Assembly (NCBI RefSeq): GCF_024158745.1
Contig: NZ_JAMZAW010000039.1
Location: 1 to 59,443, forward strand
DNA from: Paenibacillus tyrphae
GTDB lineage: Bacteria; Bacillota; Bacilli; Paenibacillales; NBRC-103111
Direction of reading: 5' to 3'
Length of the DNA stretch: 59,443 bases
In this document: positions 1 through 7,558 of the stretch, in pieces
How positions within the stretch are numbered: the first letter of the stretch is position 1
Layout: every line of letters begins with the position of its first letter
The notes under the pieces: generated by a model
Databases searched by the model: none
What the model was told of the DNA's origin: nothing
What the model saw: the letters and a program-made list of their open reading frames with translations, nothing else
Translations under genes and position numbers: made by a program

Positions 1-75
1 CTTCAACAAATGCTGCACTATCAAGCTCTGCAGCCTTTGTTTCTTGCTGTCACCTTGTTTAGCGGCGACTTTTAT

Positions 76-105
76 AATATATCACATTCGCCTATCGAAA
101 AGCAA
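76..105 (-). promoter_or_regulatory. Candidate rRNA-type promoter P2
   Basis: On the minus strand a -35 box TTGCTT (100-105) and a -10 box TATATT (76-81) are separated by 18 nt and followed by a GTCGCCGCT stretch like the start of Bacillus rRNA transcripts. No protein gene follows before the window ends at position 1. In B. subtilis an rRNA operon lies beyond pdaB, so this probably drives an rRNA operon off the left edge. The promoter boxes are seen; the rRNA target is inferred. Confidence 0.6.
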
Positions 106-172
106 GCTTTTTTTATTTCTTTTTGTTTCCAGAGGTGAAGCTGCTTGCTTGCAAAAGGAGAACGAGTAATAA

Positions 173-200
173 ATTATCATAAGAGCGCACTGGAAGTCAA
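173..200 (-). promoter_or_regulatory. Candidate rRNA-type promoter P1
   Basis: Minus-strand -35 TTGACT (195-200) and -10 GATAAT (173-178) with 16 nt between them, about 95 nt upstream of a second promoter at 76-105. A tandem pair pointing out of the window, with no open reading frame behind it, is the usual layout for Bacillus rRNA operons. Confidence 0.5.
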
Positions 201-218
201 GCGTTTTTTCGATTTATT

Positions 219-437
219 TTAATGGTACATCCGGTTTCTTGCGTATTTCGAGATTTCTTTAGGCGAGGCCAGGCGGGCATACATGCGGAAAATGACTTTG
301 TACCGCGATTCGATCGCCGTTTTGATGTCCGCATCGATTCTCTTATCACTCAAGTCGAAGAGCATTTCATCCAGCTCCTTGCGCAGGACGTAATCCAGTT
401 CTCTGCATTCCCGTTCATTAAACAAAAAGCCAAGCAT
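219..437 (-). CDS. Small conserved-looking protein of unknown function
   Basis: A 72-residue acidic and basic, probably helical soluble protein with no signal peptide or membrane segment. I do not recognise a named family. The ATG at 437 is chosen because AAAGGGG lies about 9 nt upstream; a TTG at 458 in the same frame would add seven residues (79 aa) but has no ribosome site. It is the last gene before the putative rRNA promoters and follows the SpoIIM-family gene by about 190 nt. Its coding strand matches its neighbours. Existence is likely; function is unknown. Confidence 0.55.
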   Translation of the reverse strand: MLGFLFNERECRELDYVLRKELDEMLFDLSDKRIDADIKTAIESRYKVIFRMYARLASPKEISKYARNRMYH

Positions 438-625
438 GCCGATGTGGCCCCTTTCCAAAATGAAGTGCGCAAATGCAAAAAGAGATATGCAGCATTAGCG
501 TAATCGAACCCAAACCAAGAAGGGCGGCGCTGGTCTGCATACCTCTTTATATCGCCAAAACCGTCTTGTGTTTTACTGTTATGCACAGTTTTGGGCATTT
601 TTATGTGTTTGCGTTTCATTTATTT

Positions 626-1237
626 TTATCCGCGGGCCAGCCATAAGGTTAATGTACTTTCGATTAACGCGGCTAAGAACAGCACTGCCACAAGCATTAC
701 ACTGACAGGCAGCAGCGCTTTGATAAACAGCAGAAACTGTTCTCTTGTCTTGACGGAACGGGTCGGACTAAGTGCAGAAAGCAGCATCTTCAGTACCATC
801 ACGCCCAATCGCAGCCCGAAAGCGCAAGCCACGATAATTGCTGGAATCTCCAGGATCCCATGGGGAAGGATTGTTTTGATCACATACAGCCACGATTGCT
901 TCTGGGCCGATACCATACATACGTAGCCGAGCAGCAAGCCGTTGGCAAGAAGAAAGAACAGCGGGAATACCCCGAAAAACAGCCCTAAGGCGATGATCAA
1001 TAACGATTTGGAAGCATTATTCCAAAAAATGAGCCAAAATAAAGACCATTGCTGATTCGGCTTGCTTGCAATGGAATCCGAGATTTGTTTTAACGCTTCG
1101 AGCTGGCCGTTGATGAACGCATGAAACTGGCTGGAGTACAGAGCGCCCATCACGATACCCGTGACAAATACCAAGGTGGATGCAATAAAGTAATGTTTCA
1201 TCAGCTTCATTTGCATAATTGCATTTTTCCAATTCAA
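626..1237 (-). CDS. SpoIIM-family (DUF95) integral membrane protein
   Basis: A 203-residue protein with about four to five hydrophobic segments (roughly 15-35, 75-108, 118-145 and 175-200). The motif LPHGILEIPAI at residues 124-134 is the hallmark of the SpoIIM/DUF95 family. True SpoIIM works with SpoIID and SpoIIP in engulfment, but many Bacillales carry paralogs of unknown role, and this one sits beside pdaB rather than in a spoIIM context. The start is a TTG at 1237, supported by AGGAGGG 8 nt upstream. It is divergent from pdaB, separated by 97 nt. It may be a paralog rather than the engulfment protein itself. Confidence 0.75.
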   Translation of the reverse strand: MNWKNAIMQMKLMKHYFIASTLVFVTGIVMGALYSSQFHAFINGQLEALKQISDSIASKPNQQWSLFWLIFWNNASKSLLIIALGLFFGVFPLFFLLANGLLLGYVCMVSAQKQSWLYVIKTILPHGILEIPAIIVACAFGLRLGVMVLKMLLSALSPTRSVKTREQFLLFIKALLPVSVMLVAVLFLAALIESTLTLWLARG

Positions 1238-1334
1238 AGAGAGTCCCTCCTTTTAAGCATAAGATAAGGGTACGAGCATACATATCTACTAATACAAGCC
1301 TTTCCGGACGAGATGGGCAAAGGAGGCCTAGCCA

Positions 1335-2120
1335 GTGAATTATTTTTATGTCATGAACGGCAAAAAGCTCAAACAGGCGCTAATTATTACCGTTGCTGTC
1401 CTGTTCGCCATCGGCATCATTTATTCGGAAAGGGAAAATGTTTCTGTCTTCTCCCAATACGAACCCGCCGCGGTCTACAGCATTCCCACGGAAAGAAAGG
1501 TGATTGCTCTCACCTTCGATATCAGCTGGGGGGATACGCGCACGGAGCCGATCCTTCAAATCTTGGAAAATAAGGGGATTCGAAACGCTACCTTCTTCTT
1601 ATCCTCCCCATGGACCAAAAGCCATCCCGACACCGTAAGCAAAATCGTCAAAGGCGGGTGGGAAATCGGCAGTCACGGACATAAGCACGTGAACTACAGC
1701 AGCTTGAACGATGAGGAAATCCGCGCCCAAATTAAGACGGCTCACCAAATCATTCAAGAAGTCACCGGTACAAGTCCGAACCTGCTGCGGCTCCCTAACG
1801 GCGATTTTGACAAACGCGTGCTGCGGATCGCGAACGAGCTGCGTTATACGGTCATTCAATGGGATACGGATTCCCAGGATTGGATGAATAAAGGGGTCGA
1901 CACGATCATCAACCGCGTCTTATCTAAAGCGCATCCTGGCGATATCGTTTTATTTCACGCCAGCGACTCCGTCAAGCAAACCCACGAAGCGCTCCCCGTT
2001 ATTATCGACAAATTACGTGAAAAAGGTTACGAGTTCGTAACCGTCAGTCAATTGATGAAGCAAACGAAGGTCGGCAATCAACCGCCAGTCGAAGATCAAA
2101 CCATGAAGCCTGTACGTTAA
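1335..2120 (+). CDS. pdaB: Polysaccharide deacetylase PdaB-like (sporulation)
   Basis: A 261-residue NodB-type deacetylase with an N-terminal membrane anchor (about 12-30). The metal-site motif is TFDISWGD at 60-67, in place of the classical TFDDG, as in PdaB proteins; the second motif SHGHKH is at 113-118. PdaB acts during spore formation, probably on cortex or forespore wall glycan. GTG at 1335 is the start, preceded by AGGAGG. It lies in the same kbaA-gerD-salA-cwlD neighbourhood as in B. subtilis. It ends at a hairpin shared with the convergent kbaA. Confidence 0.88.
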   Translation: MNYFYVMNGKKLKQALIITVAVLFAIGIIYSERENVSVFSQYEPAAVYSIPTERKVIALTFDISWGDTRTEPILQILENKGIRNATFFLSSPWTKSHPDTVSKIVKGGWEIGSHGHKHVNYSSLNDEEIRAQIKTAHQIIQEVTGTSPNLLRLPNGDFDKRVLRIANELRYTVIQWDTDSQDWMNKGVDTIINRVLSKAHPGDIVLFHASDSVKQTHEALPVIIDKLREKGYEFVTVSQLMKQTKVGNQPPVEDQTMKPVR

Positions 2121-2146
2121 CCCCGCTTCTTATACGAAAAAACAGC

Positions 2147-2168
2147 AAGAGCCGTTACATCGGCTCTT
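2147..2168. terminator. Convergent hairpin terminator, pdaB/kbaA
   Basis: AAGAGCCG (2147-2154) pairs with CGGCTCTT (2161-2168) around a 6-nt loop. T-rich sequence follows on the plus strand and a T-run follows on the minus strand. The kbaA stop codon lies inside the loop, so one compact hairpin ends both genes. Confidence 0.75.
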
Positions 2169-2751
2169 TATTTGTGTTCAGCACTTTGCTGAGGATCAAT
2201 ATTTGCCAAGCATTGCACAAGTACAGCGGAACCATCATAAAGATTGTAGAAGCCGCGTTGTCGAGCCGCAGGGAAGGAATAGCCTCGATCGCCGTGACCG
2301 CGATCATAAAGAATAATGTCGGAATGGCGGCGCTGCGATTCGTCATTTTTATTTTCCACCAAGCTACGCCGATCGACACCAGAATGAGCGACAGCGGAAG
2401 GATCATATACACTCCCCAGCTCATCTGCTGCTCACTGCTAACATAACGCAAATAGATCAGATCGAACAAGACGATCACCGTAATGATCACTTGGACGATA
2501 TCCCAAGCCCATTTTCGAAGAATACCGCCTATAATATACCGGACAATCAAATAAGCGAAAAAGCCCATCTGGCTCAACACACTGATCGTAGCACCGCCAA
2601 GGATCATCGTGATCACACTAAAGCCGATTTGTTTTCCGCCGAGCTCAACCTGTTGGTCCGTCAATTGTAGTACAAGCCCGGCAATAACGGCCGCCACCGC
2701 ACCGATCAGCAGCGTGGTCCAAAATAAATAAAACCATTTTCTTAACGTCAC
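2155..2751 (-). CDS. kbaA: KinB-signaling pathway activation protein KbaA
   Basis: A 198-residue polytopic membrane protein with about six hydrophobic stretches and short loops. Its placement between gerD and pdaB matches KbaA of B. subtilis, which promotes the KinB sensor-kinase branch of the sporulation phosphorelay. GTG at 2751 has a GGGGG ribosome site about 10 nt upstream. In B. subtilis these genes are co-oriented; here kbaA is convergent with pdaB and divergent from gerD. The name rests on context and overall resemblance, since the family has no catalytic signature. Confidence 0.8.
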   Translation of the reverse strand: MTLRKWFYLFWTTLLIGAVAAVIAGLVLQLTDQQVELGGKQIGFSVITMILGGATISVLSQMGFFAYLIVRYIIGGILRKWAWDIVQVIITVIVLFDLIYLRYVSSEQQMSWGVYMILPLSLILVSIGVAWWKIKMTNRSAAIPTLFFMIAVTAIEAIPSLRLDNAASTIFMMVPLYLCNAWQILILSKVLNTNKEPM

Positions 2752-2826
2752 GACCGCTATACCCCCAATAAGTCATTTCAACAGTTAATTGTACCAACCT
2801 TCACAATAAAAAGCTAACAACAATTG

Positions 2827-2856
2827 TGTTAATCCCCGGGGACGTAACAAATACTA
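2827..2856 (+). promoter_or_regulatory. Candidate forespore (sigma-G-like) promoter for gerD
   Basis: TGTTAA (2827-2832) and AATACTA (2850-2856) are spaced 17 nt and resemble the sigma-G pattern (TGAATA, CATACTA). The start codon follows 30 nt later. gerD of B. subtilis is transcribed in the forespore. A 10-bp palindrome TCCCCGGGGA lies in the spacer. Matches are partial. Confidence 0.35.
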
Positions 2857-2886
2857 ACGGCAAAACAATGAAAGGAGCCCGAACTG

Positions 2887-3573
2887 ATGATTGCGCGATG
2901 GATTCGTTTTTTACCCGCTGTCCTAATCGTCGGCTTCTTAACTTCCTGCGGTTCCGAATCACAAGCTTCATCCGCCGGCGGCGGGAATACTTATAAAGAC
3001 ACCAAGTCGATGGTTCTCGATATTTTGAAAACCGAAGACGGGCGGAAAGCTATCCAACAGGCTACCATACATGAGAACAGCAAGCTTCAATTATTATCCG
3101 CCGGTGATACGCAGCAGCTTCAGCTTGCAGTAAAGGATGTATTGACCGATACGGAGAGCAACCAGTTTCTGCAAAAAATGATTAGCGACCCGAAATTCGC
3201 CGGTCATTTTGCAAAAGCCATTCAAAAAGACACCAAGCAGCTTCAAAAAGAATTATTAAAGGACCCCGAATATCAAAAAGCCATGATGGATGCCATGAAG
3301 AGCCCGGATTTTGAAGCAATGCTAATGGATACGTTGAAGGGAACGGCCTACCGCACTCAAACCAAAGCTGTCATTCAGGAATCACTGCAAAGTCCGATTT
3401 TCCGCTTGGAAATGATGGATTTGATGAAAAAGGTGCTGCAGGAAGAATCGAAGCCTAAGGAGGAGAAAGGCAAGAAGAAGGGCGGTGAAGGCGAAGGCAA
3501 GGATAAGCAAAAAGGAGGACAAGGCAAGCAAGGTGGCGGATCTAAGCAAGGCGGTGGAAGCGGCGGAGGTTAA
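2887..3573 (+). CDS. gerD: Spore germination lipoprotein GerD
   Basis: A 228-residue secreted lipoprotein. The lipobox LTSC places the modified Cys at residue 21 after a hydrophobic signal sequence. The middle is helical and charged, typical of GerD, which scaffolds germinosome assembly at the spore inner membrane. The last roughly 40 residues are a Lys/Gly/Glu-rich low-complexity tail. ATG at 2887 has AAAGGAG upstream. It is transcribed away from kbaA and converges on salA at a strong bidirectional terminator. Confidence 0.88.
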   Translation: MIARWIRFLPAVLIVGFLTSCGSESQASSAGGGNTYKDTKSMVLDILKTEDGRKAIQQATIHENSKLQLLSAGDTQQLQLAVKDVLTDTESNQFLQKMISDPKFAGHFAKAIQKDTKQLQKELLKDPEYQKAMMDAMKSPDFEAMLMDTLKGTAYRTQTKAVIQESLQSPIFRLEMMDLMKKVLQEESKPKEEKGKKKGGEGEGKDKQKGGQGKQGGGSKQGGGSGGG

Positions 3574-3585
3574 CATTAAAGTTAG

Positions 3586-3620
3586 AAAAAAAGGATCAGC
3601 CTCCTCAGGCTGATCCTTTT
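3586..3620. terminator. Bidirectional terminator, gerD/salA
   Basis: GGATCAGCCT (3593-3602) and AGGCTGATCC (3607-3616) form a perfect 10-bp stem with a 4-nt loop. An A-run lies on the left and a T-run on the right, so it works on both strands. The last codons and the TGA stop of salA lie within the hairpin. Confidence 0.88.
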
Positions 3621-4711
3621 TCCTCTAGCTGTTGGATGACTTGCTCCGCCATGTCACGGTAAATGAGCCCTGTTTCGGTATCGGCTTTATAAACCGAAGG
3701 AGAATAGTCCGCTTCGGCCACATGGTTGTCCGGGACGCCGAGAGGAATTTGCGCCAGCAGCTTCGTATGCAGCTCCTCAGCCAGCTTGCCGCCGCCTCCA
3801 CGGCCGAACACATATTCTTTATTGCCGCATTTGCCGCAGGCATAGTACGACATATTTTCGACGACACCGATAATCTCATGCTCCGTATGAATCGCCATTG
3901 CTCCTGCTCGTGCCGCTACAAAAGCAGCTGTAGCATGGGGCGTGGTAACGATAATTTCTTTGCTGTGCGGAATCATCTGATGGACGTCCAGGGCCACATC
4001 TCCCGTCCCCGGGGGCAGGTCCAGCAAAATATAATCAAGCTCGCCCCACTCCACTTCGTTAAAGAAGTTGCGGAGCATTTTCCCCAGCATCGGGCCGCGC
4101 CAAATGACCGGTGTATTTTCTTCGACAAAAAAGCCCATGGAAATCACTTTAACGCCGAATCGTTCAACCGGAATAATGCGGTTGTTCATGAGCTGCGGAC
4201 GTTCTTCAATTCCCATCATGTCGGGAACGCTAAATCCGTAAATATCGGCATCGACCAAGCCGACTTTCTTCCCTAATCTTGCTAACGCTACAGCCAGGTT
4301 AACCGTGACTGTCGACTTCCCAACGCCGCCTTTTCCGCTCGCGATGGCAATGAAACGCACTCCCGATTGCGGGTCAAGCACGTTGACTGAAGGCTCGGAA
4401 GGTTGCTCGTTTTTTTCGTGAACAGAAGCGGATTCTTGAGCCTTGCGCGCCGCTTCGTTGCGCTCGAATTCGGACAGCAGCCGAAAACGCAGGTGAACGT
4501 CCGTGGCGCCTGCTTGTTTGAAAGCTTCAGCAATCTGATCCTGCAGCTGCTGCTTGTACGATTCGTTATCACTGGACAGCAGTACGGTTGCCGACACATG
4601 TTGTTCTTTGATCATGATATCGCGAATAAAATTCAAACCGGCCAAGCTTAAGCCGAACTCCAGGTCCTTCAGCGGGCTTACGAAAGCCAGCAATTGTTCT
4701 TTGGTTATCAC
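3605..4711 (-). CDS. salA: Mrp/NBP35-family P-loop ATPase SalA
   Basis: A 368-residue protein: an N-terminal DUF59/MIP18-like domain, a linker, then an ATPase domain with the deviant Walker A SGKGGVGKS near residues 125-133 and a CxxC pair (CGKC) near the C-terminal third. The family carries Fe-S clusters; in B. subtilis SalA also represses scoC and so affects protease and sporulation genes. GTG at 4711 is chosen because GAGGTGA lies 4-5 nt upstream and homologs begin near this point; an upstream ATG at 4732 lies ahead of that ribosome site. The gene has an extended -10 promoter inside a palindrome. Confidence 0.85.
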   Translation of the reverse strand: MITKEQLLAFVSPLKDLEFGLSLAGLNFIRDIMIKEQHVSATVLLSSDNESYKQQLQDQIAEAFKQAGATDVHLRFRLLSEFERNEAARKAQESASVHEKNEQPSEPSVNVLDPQSGVRFIAIASGKGGVGKSTVTVNLAVALARLGKKVGLVDADIYGFSVPDMMGIEERPQLMNNRIIPVERFGVKVISMGFFVEENTPVIWRGPMLGKMLRNFFNEVEWGELDYILLDLPPGTGDVALDVHQMIPHSKEIIVTTPHATAAFVAARAGAMAIHTEHEIIGVVENMSYYACGKCGNKEYVFGRGGGGKLAEELHTKLLAQIPLGVPDNHVAEADYSPSVYKADTETGLIYRDMAEQVIQQLEEKGSA

Positions 4712-4748
4712 GATGTCACCTCGGCGATCCATAGTTAAGTTCTACTGC

Positions 4749-4762
4749 GGTATATTATACCA
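4749..4762 (-). promoter_or_regulatory. Extended -10 promoter within a palindrome, salA
   Basis: On the minus strand TGG-TATAAT (4754-4762) is an extended -10 element 43 nt upstream of the chosen salA start. No good -35 is visible. The box lies in the perfect palindrome GGTATA-T-TATACC (4749-4761). Confidence 0.45.
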
Positions 4763-4770
4763 CAAATTCA

Positions 4771-5526
4771 TCAGGAGCCCACTTTTTCACCCGAATAGTA
4801 CCGGAGAATGCCTTGATAAATGGAAGTCGCTATCTTTTTCTGATAAGCCGGATCCCGAAGCAGTTGAGCTTCACCCGGATTGGATAAAAAACCGACTTCG
4901 ACGAGAGCGCTTGGAATGGTCATCGCTTTAAGCAAATAGATTTCTTTGTCGGCCTGCTTCGCGACCCGATCCGTATTTTTCAAGTTCCTTTTCATTTCCT
5001 CCTGAATCAACGTTGCCAAGGTCGAATTGTCCGCATGATTCGGATAAAAAAACGTCTGCGCACCCGACCAGCGGGGGGACGGTATGCTGTTCAGATGGAT
5101 GCTGACGAATAGATTGGACTTCTGCTTGGTAACAAATTCAGCCCGTTTCAGCAGATCTTCGGTTTTGCGTTTACTGTATCCTTTCGTTTCCGGAGAGGCC
5201 AGGTCCCGGTCGTCCTCCCGGGTCATGACCACCAATGCTCCCGACTGCTGCAAATAATCCCGAAGGTGCAAGGCAATGGCCAAATTGACATCCTTCTCCT
5301 CCAGCCCGTCCTTACTTCGAGCGCCTCCGTCCGCCCCGCCATGCCCGGCATCCAATGCGATGATTTTGCCGGACAACGGCATCGTCCAATACGTCCATGT
5401 TTTGGTGGATGGGAGCTCGTAGGTGAACATAAACAGCATGAGCGCCACCAACAAGGCTGACATAACGATTTTGATCCCGCTATGCATGGTCAGCCAAACG
5501 ACGACCCTCTTTCTTTTTCCGAACAT
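4771..5526 (-). CDS. cwlD: Spore cortex N-acetylmuramoyl-L-alanine amidase CwlD
   Basis: A 251-residue Amidase_3 enzyme with an N-terminal membrane segment (about 18-37). It has DAGHGG at about 59-64, a downstream Glu in the GLEEKD context, SIHLNS, and a C-terminal VEVGF with the catalytic Glu. CwlD removes peptide side chains so muramic-delta-lactam can form in the spore cortex. ATG at 5526 is chosen because GAGGTGG precedes it by 8 nt; a GTG at 5538 overlaps that ribosome site. The leader can form a hairpin that covers the site. Confidence 0.9.
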   Translation of the reverse strand: MFGKRKRVVVWLTMHSGIKIVMSALLVALMLFMFTYELPSTKTWTYWTMPLSGKIIALDAGHGGADGGARSKDGLEEKDVNLAIALHLRDYLQQSGALVVMTREDDRDLASPETKGYSKRKTEDLLKRAEFVTKQKSNLFVSIHLNSIPSPRWSGAQTFFYPNHADNSTLATLIQEEMKRNLKNTDRVAKQADKEIYLLKAMTIPSALVEVGFLSNPGEAQLLRDPAYQKKIATSIYQGILRYYSGEKVGS

Positions 5527-5534
5527 GAAAAAAT

Positions 5535-5580
5535 CCACCTCACATCCCTAGACTCTCTTTCATCTTATGGGACGAGGTGG
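5535..5580 (-). promoter_or_regulatory. Hairpin sequestering the cwlD ribosome site
   Basis: In the minus-strand RNA, CCACCTC (5580-5574) is complementary over 7 nt to GAGGTGG (5541-5535), the cwlD Shine-Dalgarno. TCCC (5572-5569) also pairs with GGGA (5548-5545), around a 20-nt loop. If formed, the ribosome site is masked. Confidence 0.5.
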
Positions 5581-5583
5581 ACA

Positions 5584-5611
5584 ATTATACCTAGCTTATA
5601 CCTGATATTCA
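5584..5611 (-). promoter_or_regulatory. Possible sporulation promoter for cwlD
   Basis: TGAATA (5606-5611) and TATAAT (5584-5589) are spaced 16 nt and span the end of sat. TGAATA fits a sigma-G -35; the -10 fit is only partial. A transcript from here would start inside the left arm of the SD-masking hairpin. Confidence 0.3.
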
Positions 5612-6771
5612 GGTTCTTTCATACCTTCGATCAACACTTCCGCTACTTCCGGCCGCGTGAACTGAGGCGGCGGGCATTGGCCGTCACGCAGCAGCGCACG
5701 AACTTTTGTTCCGGACAGATGCAAATGGTCTTCTTTGCCGTGCGGACACGTCTTGCTGGAGGCCATGTTGCCGCACTTGGTGCAAAAGAAGCTGTGCTCG
5801 AAGAACAGCGGCGTGATGCCAAGCTCTTCGGGAGTGAAATTGCTGAAGATTTCCTGTGCTTCATACGTTCCGTAATAGTCGCCTACACCCGCATGATCGC
5901 GCCCTACAATAAAATGCGTGCAGCCGTAGTTTTTCCGCACCATCGCATGGAAAATCGCTTCACGCGGCCCGGCATAGCGCATCGCTGCGGGGAATACGCC
6001 CAAAAATACGCGGTCCTTCGGATAGTAATTTTCCAGCAGAACCAAGTAACTGCGCATCCGGACATCCGCCGATATATCGTCAGACTTGGTCTCGCCCACG
6101 AGCGGGTTCAGAAAGAGCGCATCGACGATTTCCATAGCGCTTTTTTGAATGTATTCATGCGCCCGGTGAACCGGATTCCGAGTTTGGAAACCGACTACGG
6201 TCCTCCAGCCCTTCTCGGAAAAAAGTAGCCGCGTTACAGCCGGATCGTAGTAAAACTCCTCGAATTTATCCGGCTTCGGACGGTTTAATACTTGGATCGG
6301 CCCGCCCACATAGGTAGACGGCCGGGAGAACAGCTTCTGGACGCCGGGATGCGCCTCGTCGTCGGTTTTAAACACGTTCAGCGCTTCTTTGCGTTGGTCG
6401 ACATGATAAATGCTTTGAACTTCAATAATGCCGTAGACGATGCCGTCCTGGGCTCCTACAAGCGCTACTTCCTGTCCGATCGCAAGGTTACTGGCGATTT
6501 GCGGATCAACAGCTAACGTAATCGGAATGCTCCAGACCGTTCCGTCTTCCAAGCGCATACGTTCCACGACTGAATGATAATCCTGTTCACCCAAAAAGCC
6601 TGTAAGCGGCGAAAAAGCGCCGACACCGATCAAATCGAGATCGGAAATCGTCCATGCGTCGATTTTAAGCGAATATAACGTTGCAGCATGCTCCAGCAGG
6701 CTTGTTCTTTTCTCGCCCTCAATCACCCGATTAATGAGCGTTCCACCGTGCGGTCGAATAGTTTCTCCCAT
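5596..6771 (-). CDS. sat: Sulfate adenylyltransferase (ATP sulfurylase)
   Basis: A 391-residue homo-oligomeric-type ATP sulfurylase making adenosine 5'-phosphosulfate from ATP and sulfate. Visible motifs are QTRNPVHRAHEY (nucleotide binding), GRDHAGVGDYYG, and a zinc-type cluster with CTKC followed by CPHGKEDH. ATG at 6771 is chosen because GGAGGGG lies 8-9 nt upstream; an in-frame ATG at 6789 is closer to a weaker site. It follows cysH by 30 nt and is presumably cotranscribed. In B. subtilis the sulfate genes are elsewhere, so this placement is a lineage difference. Confidence 0.93.
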   Translation of the reverse strand: MGETIRPHGGTLINRVIEGEKRTSLLEHAATLYSLKIDAWTISDLDLIGVGAFSPLTGFLGEQDYHSVVERMRLEDGTVWSIPITLAVDPQIASNLAIGQEVALVGAQDGIVYGIIEVQSIYHVDQRKEALNVFKTDDEAHPGVQKLFSRPSTYVGGPIQVLNRPKPDKFEEFYYDPAVTRLLFSEKGWRTVVGFQTRNPVHRAHEYIQKSAMEIVDALFLNPLVGETKSDDISADVRMRSYLVLLENYYPKDRVFLGVFPAAMRYAGPREAIFHAMVRKNYGCTHFIVGRDHAGVGDYYGTYEAQEIFSNFTPEELGITPLFFEHSFFCTKCGNMASSKTCPHGKEDHLHLSGTKVRALLRDGQCPPPQFTRPEVAEVLIEGMKEPEYQV

Positions 6772-6801
6772 CGCTATTGCCCCTCCCATTGTCCTCTCTG
6801 C

Positions 6802-7494
6802 TTATTTGTGAAGTCCGCATTCCGTCTTCTCGAAACCGGCCCAACGGCCCGCTCTCGGGTCCTCACCTGCCACTACCTGACGGGTACAGTGCTCGCAGCC
6901 GATACTTGGGTAGTTCCGATCATGAAGCGGGTTGTAAATAATGTTGTTGCTTCGAATATAACTCCATACATCTTCAGATGTCCAATCGGCGAGCGGATTG
7001 AATTTGATAAGACCAAACTTGACGTCGTATTCAACCTTCTTGGAATTGGCGCGTGTCGGCGCCTGGTCGCGGCGAATTCCTGTGATCCAGGCATCGTAGT
7101 TTTTGAGGATATCCGTTAAGGGATCGACTTTGCGGATGTTACAGCATTGGTTCGGAGCGCTCTTCCACAGTTCTTCGCCAAACTGCTGCGCCTGCTCTGC
7201 CAATGTCAGCTTCGGGAGCACTTGAACGAATTCGACTCCGTAGTGCTGCTGCAGGCGGTCGCGGGTTTCATAGGTTTCCTGAAAATGCACGTTCGTATCC
7301 AGGTAAAAGATATCTGTTTTGGGGCTGACCTTCTGGAGCATATCGACCAATACGACGTCCTCTGCTCCAAAACTACAGGCTAAAGTGATATTGGGGAAAC
7401 TTTCTACCGCCCAGGATAAAAGTGCCTCCGGGCTTTGAGCTTCAAAATCCTCTGCAGCTTGGCGGATTAACTCCTCTTTTTCAAATAAATTCAT
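6802..7494 (-). CDS. cysH: Adenylylsulfate (APS/PAPS) reductase, Fe-S type
   Basis: A 230-residue thioredoxin-dependent reductase of the CysH family. It has the sulfonucleotide-binding SFGAEDVVL region near the N-terminus, paired cysteines (QCC and GCEHC) that ligate a [4Fe-4S] cluster, and the C-terminal ECGLH with the catalytic Cys. The Cys-Cys/Cys-x-x-Cys set points to APS as the preferred substrate. ATG at 7494 is chosen since GGAGGTG precedes it by 8 nt; the GTG at 7506 is inside that site. It is the first gene of cysH-sat, behind a near-consensus promoter. Confidence 0.92.
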   Translation of the reverse strand: MNLFEKEELIRQAAEDFEAQSPEALLSWAVESFPNITLACSFGAEDVVLVDMLQKVSPKTDIFYLDTNVHFQETYETRDRLQQHYGVEFVQVLPKLTLAEQAQQFGEELWKSAPNQCCNIRKVDPLTDILKNYDAWITGIRRDQAPTRANSKKVEYDVKFGLIKFNPLADWTSEDVWSYIRSNNIIYNPLHDRNYPSIGCEHCTRQVVAGEDPRAGRWAGFEKTECGLHK

Positions 7495-7558
7495 GATTTT
7501 ACGCACCTCCGTTAGTTTAATTCCGAGTATAGTTATGTGTTTTATTTTATTTATTTTT

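Noticed and set aside
563..600. Inverted repeat GCCAAAAC ... GTTTTGGGC followed by T-rich sequence on the plus strand
   Set aside because: No plus-strand gene ends here, and the minus strand lacks a T-run. The stem is short and bulged, so I do not call it a terminator.
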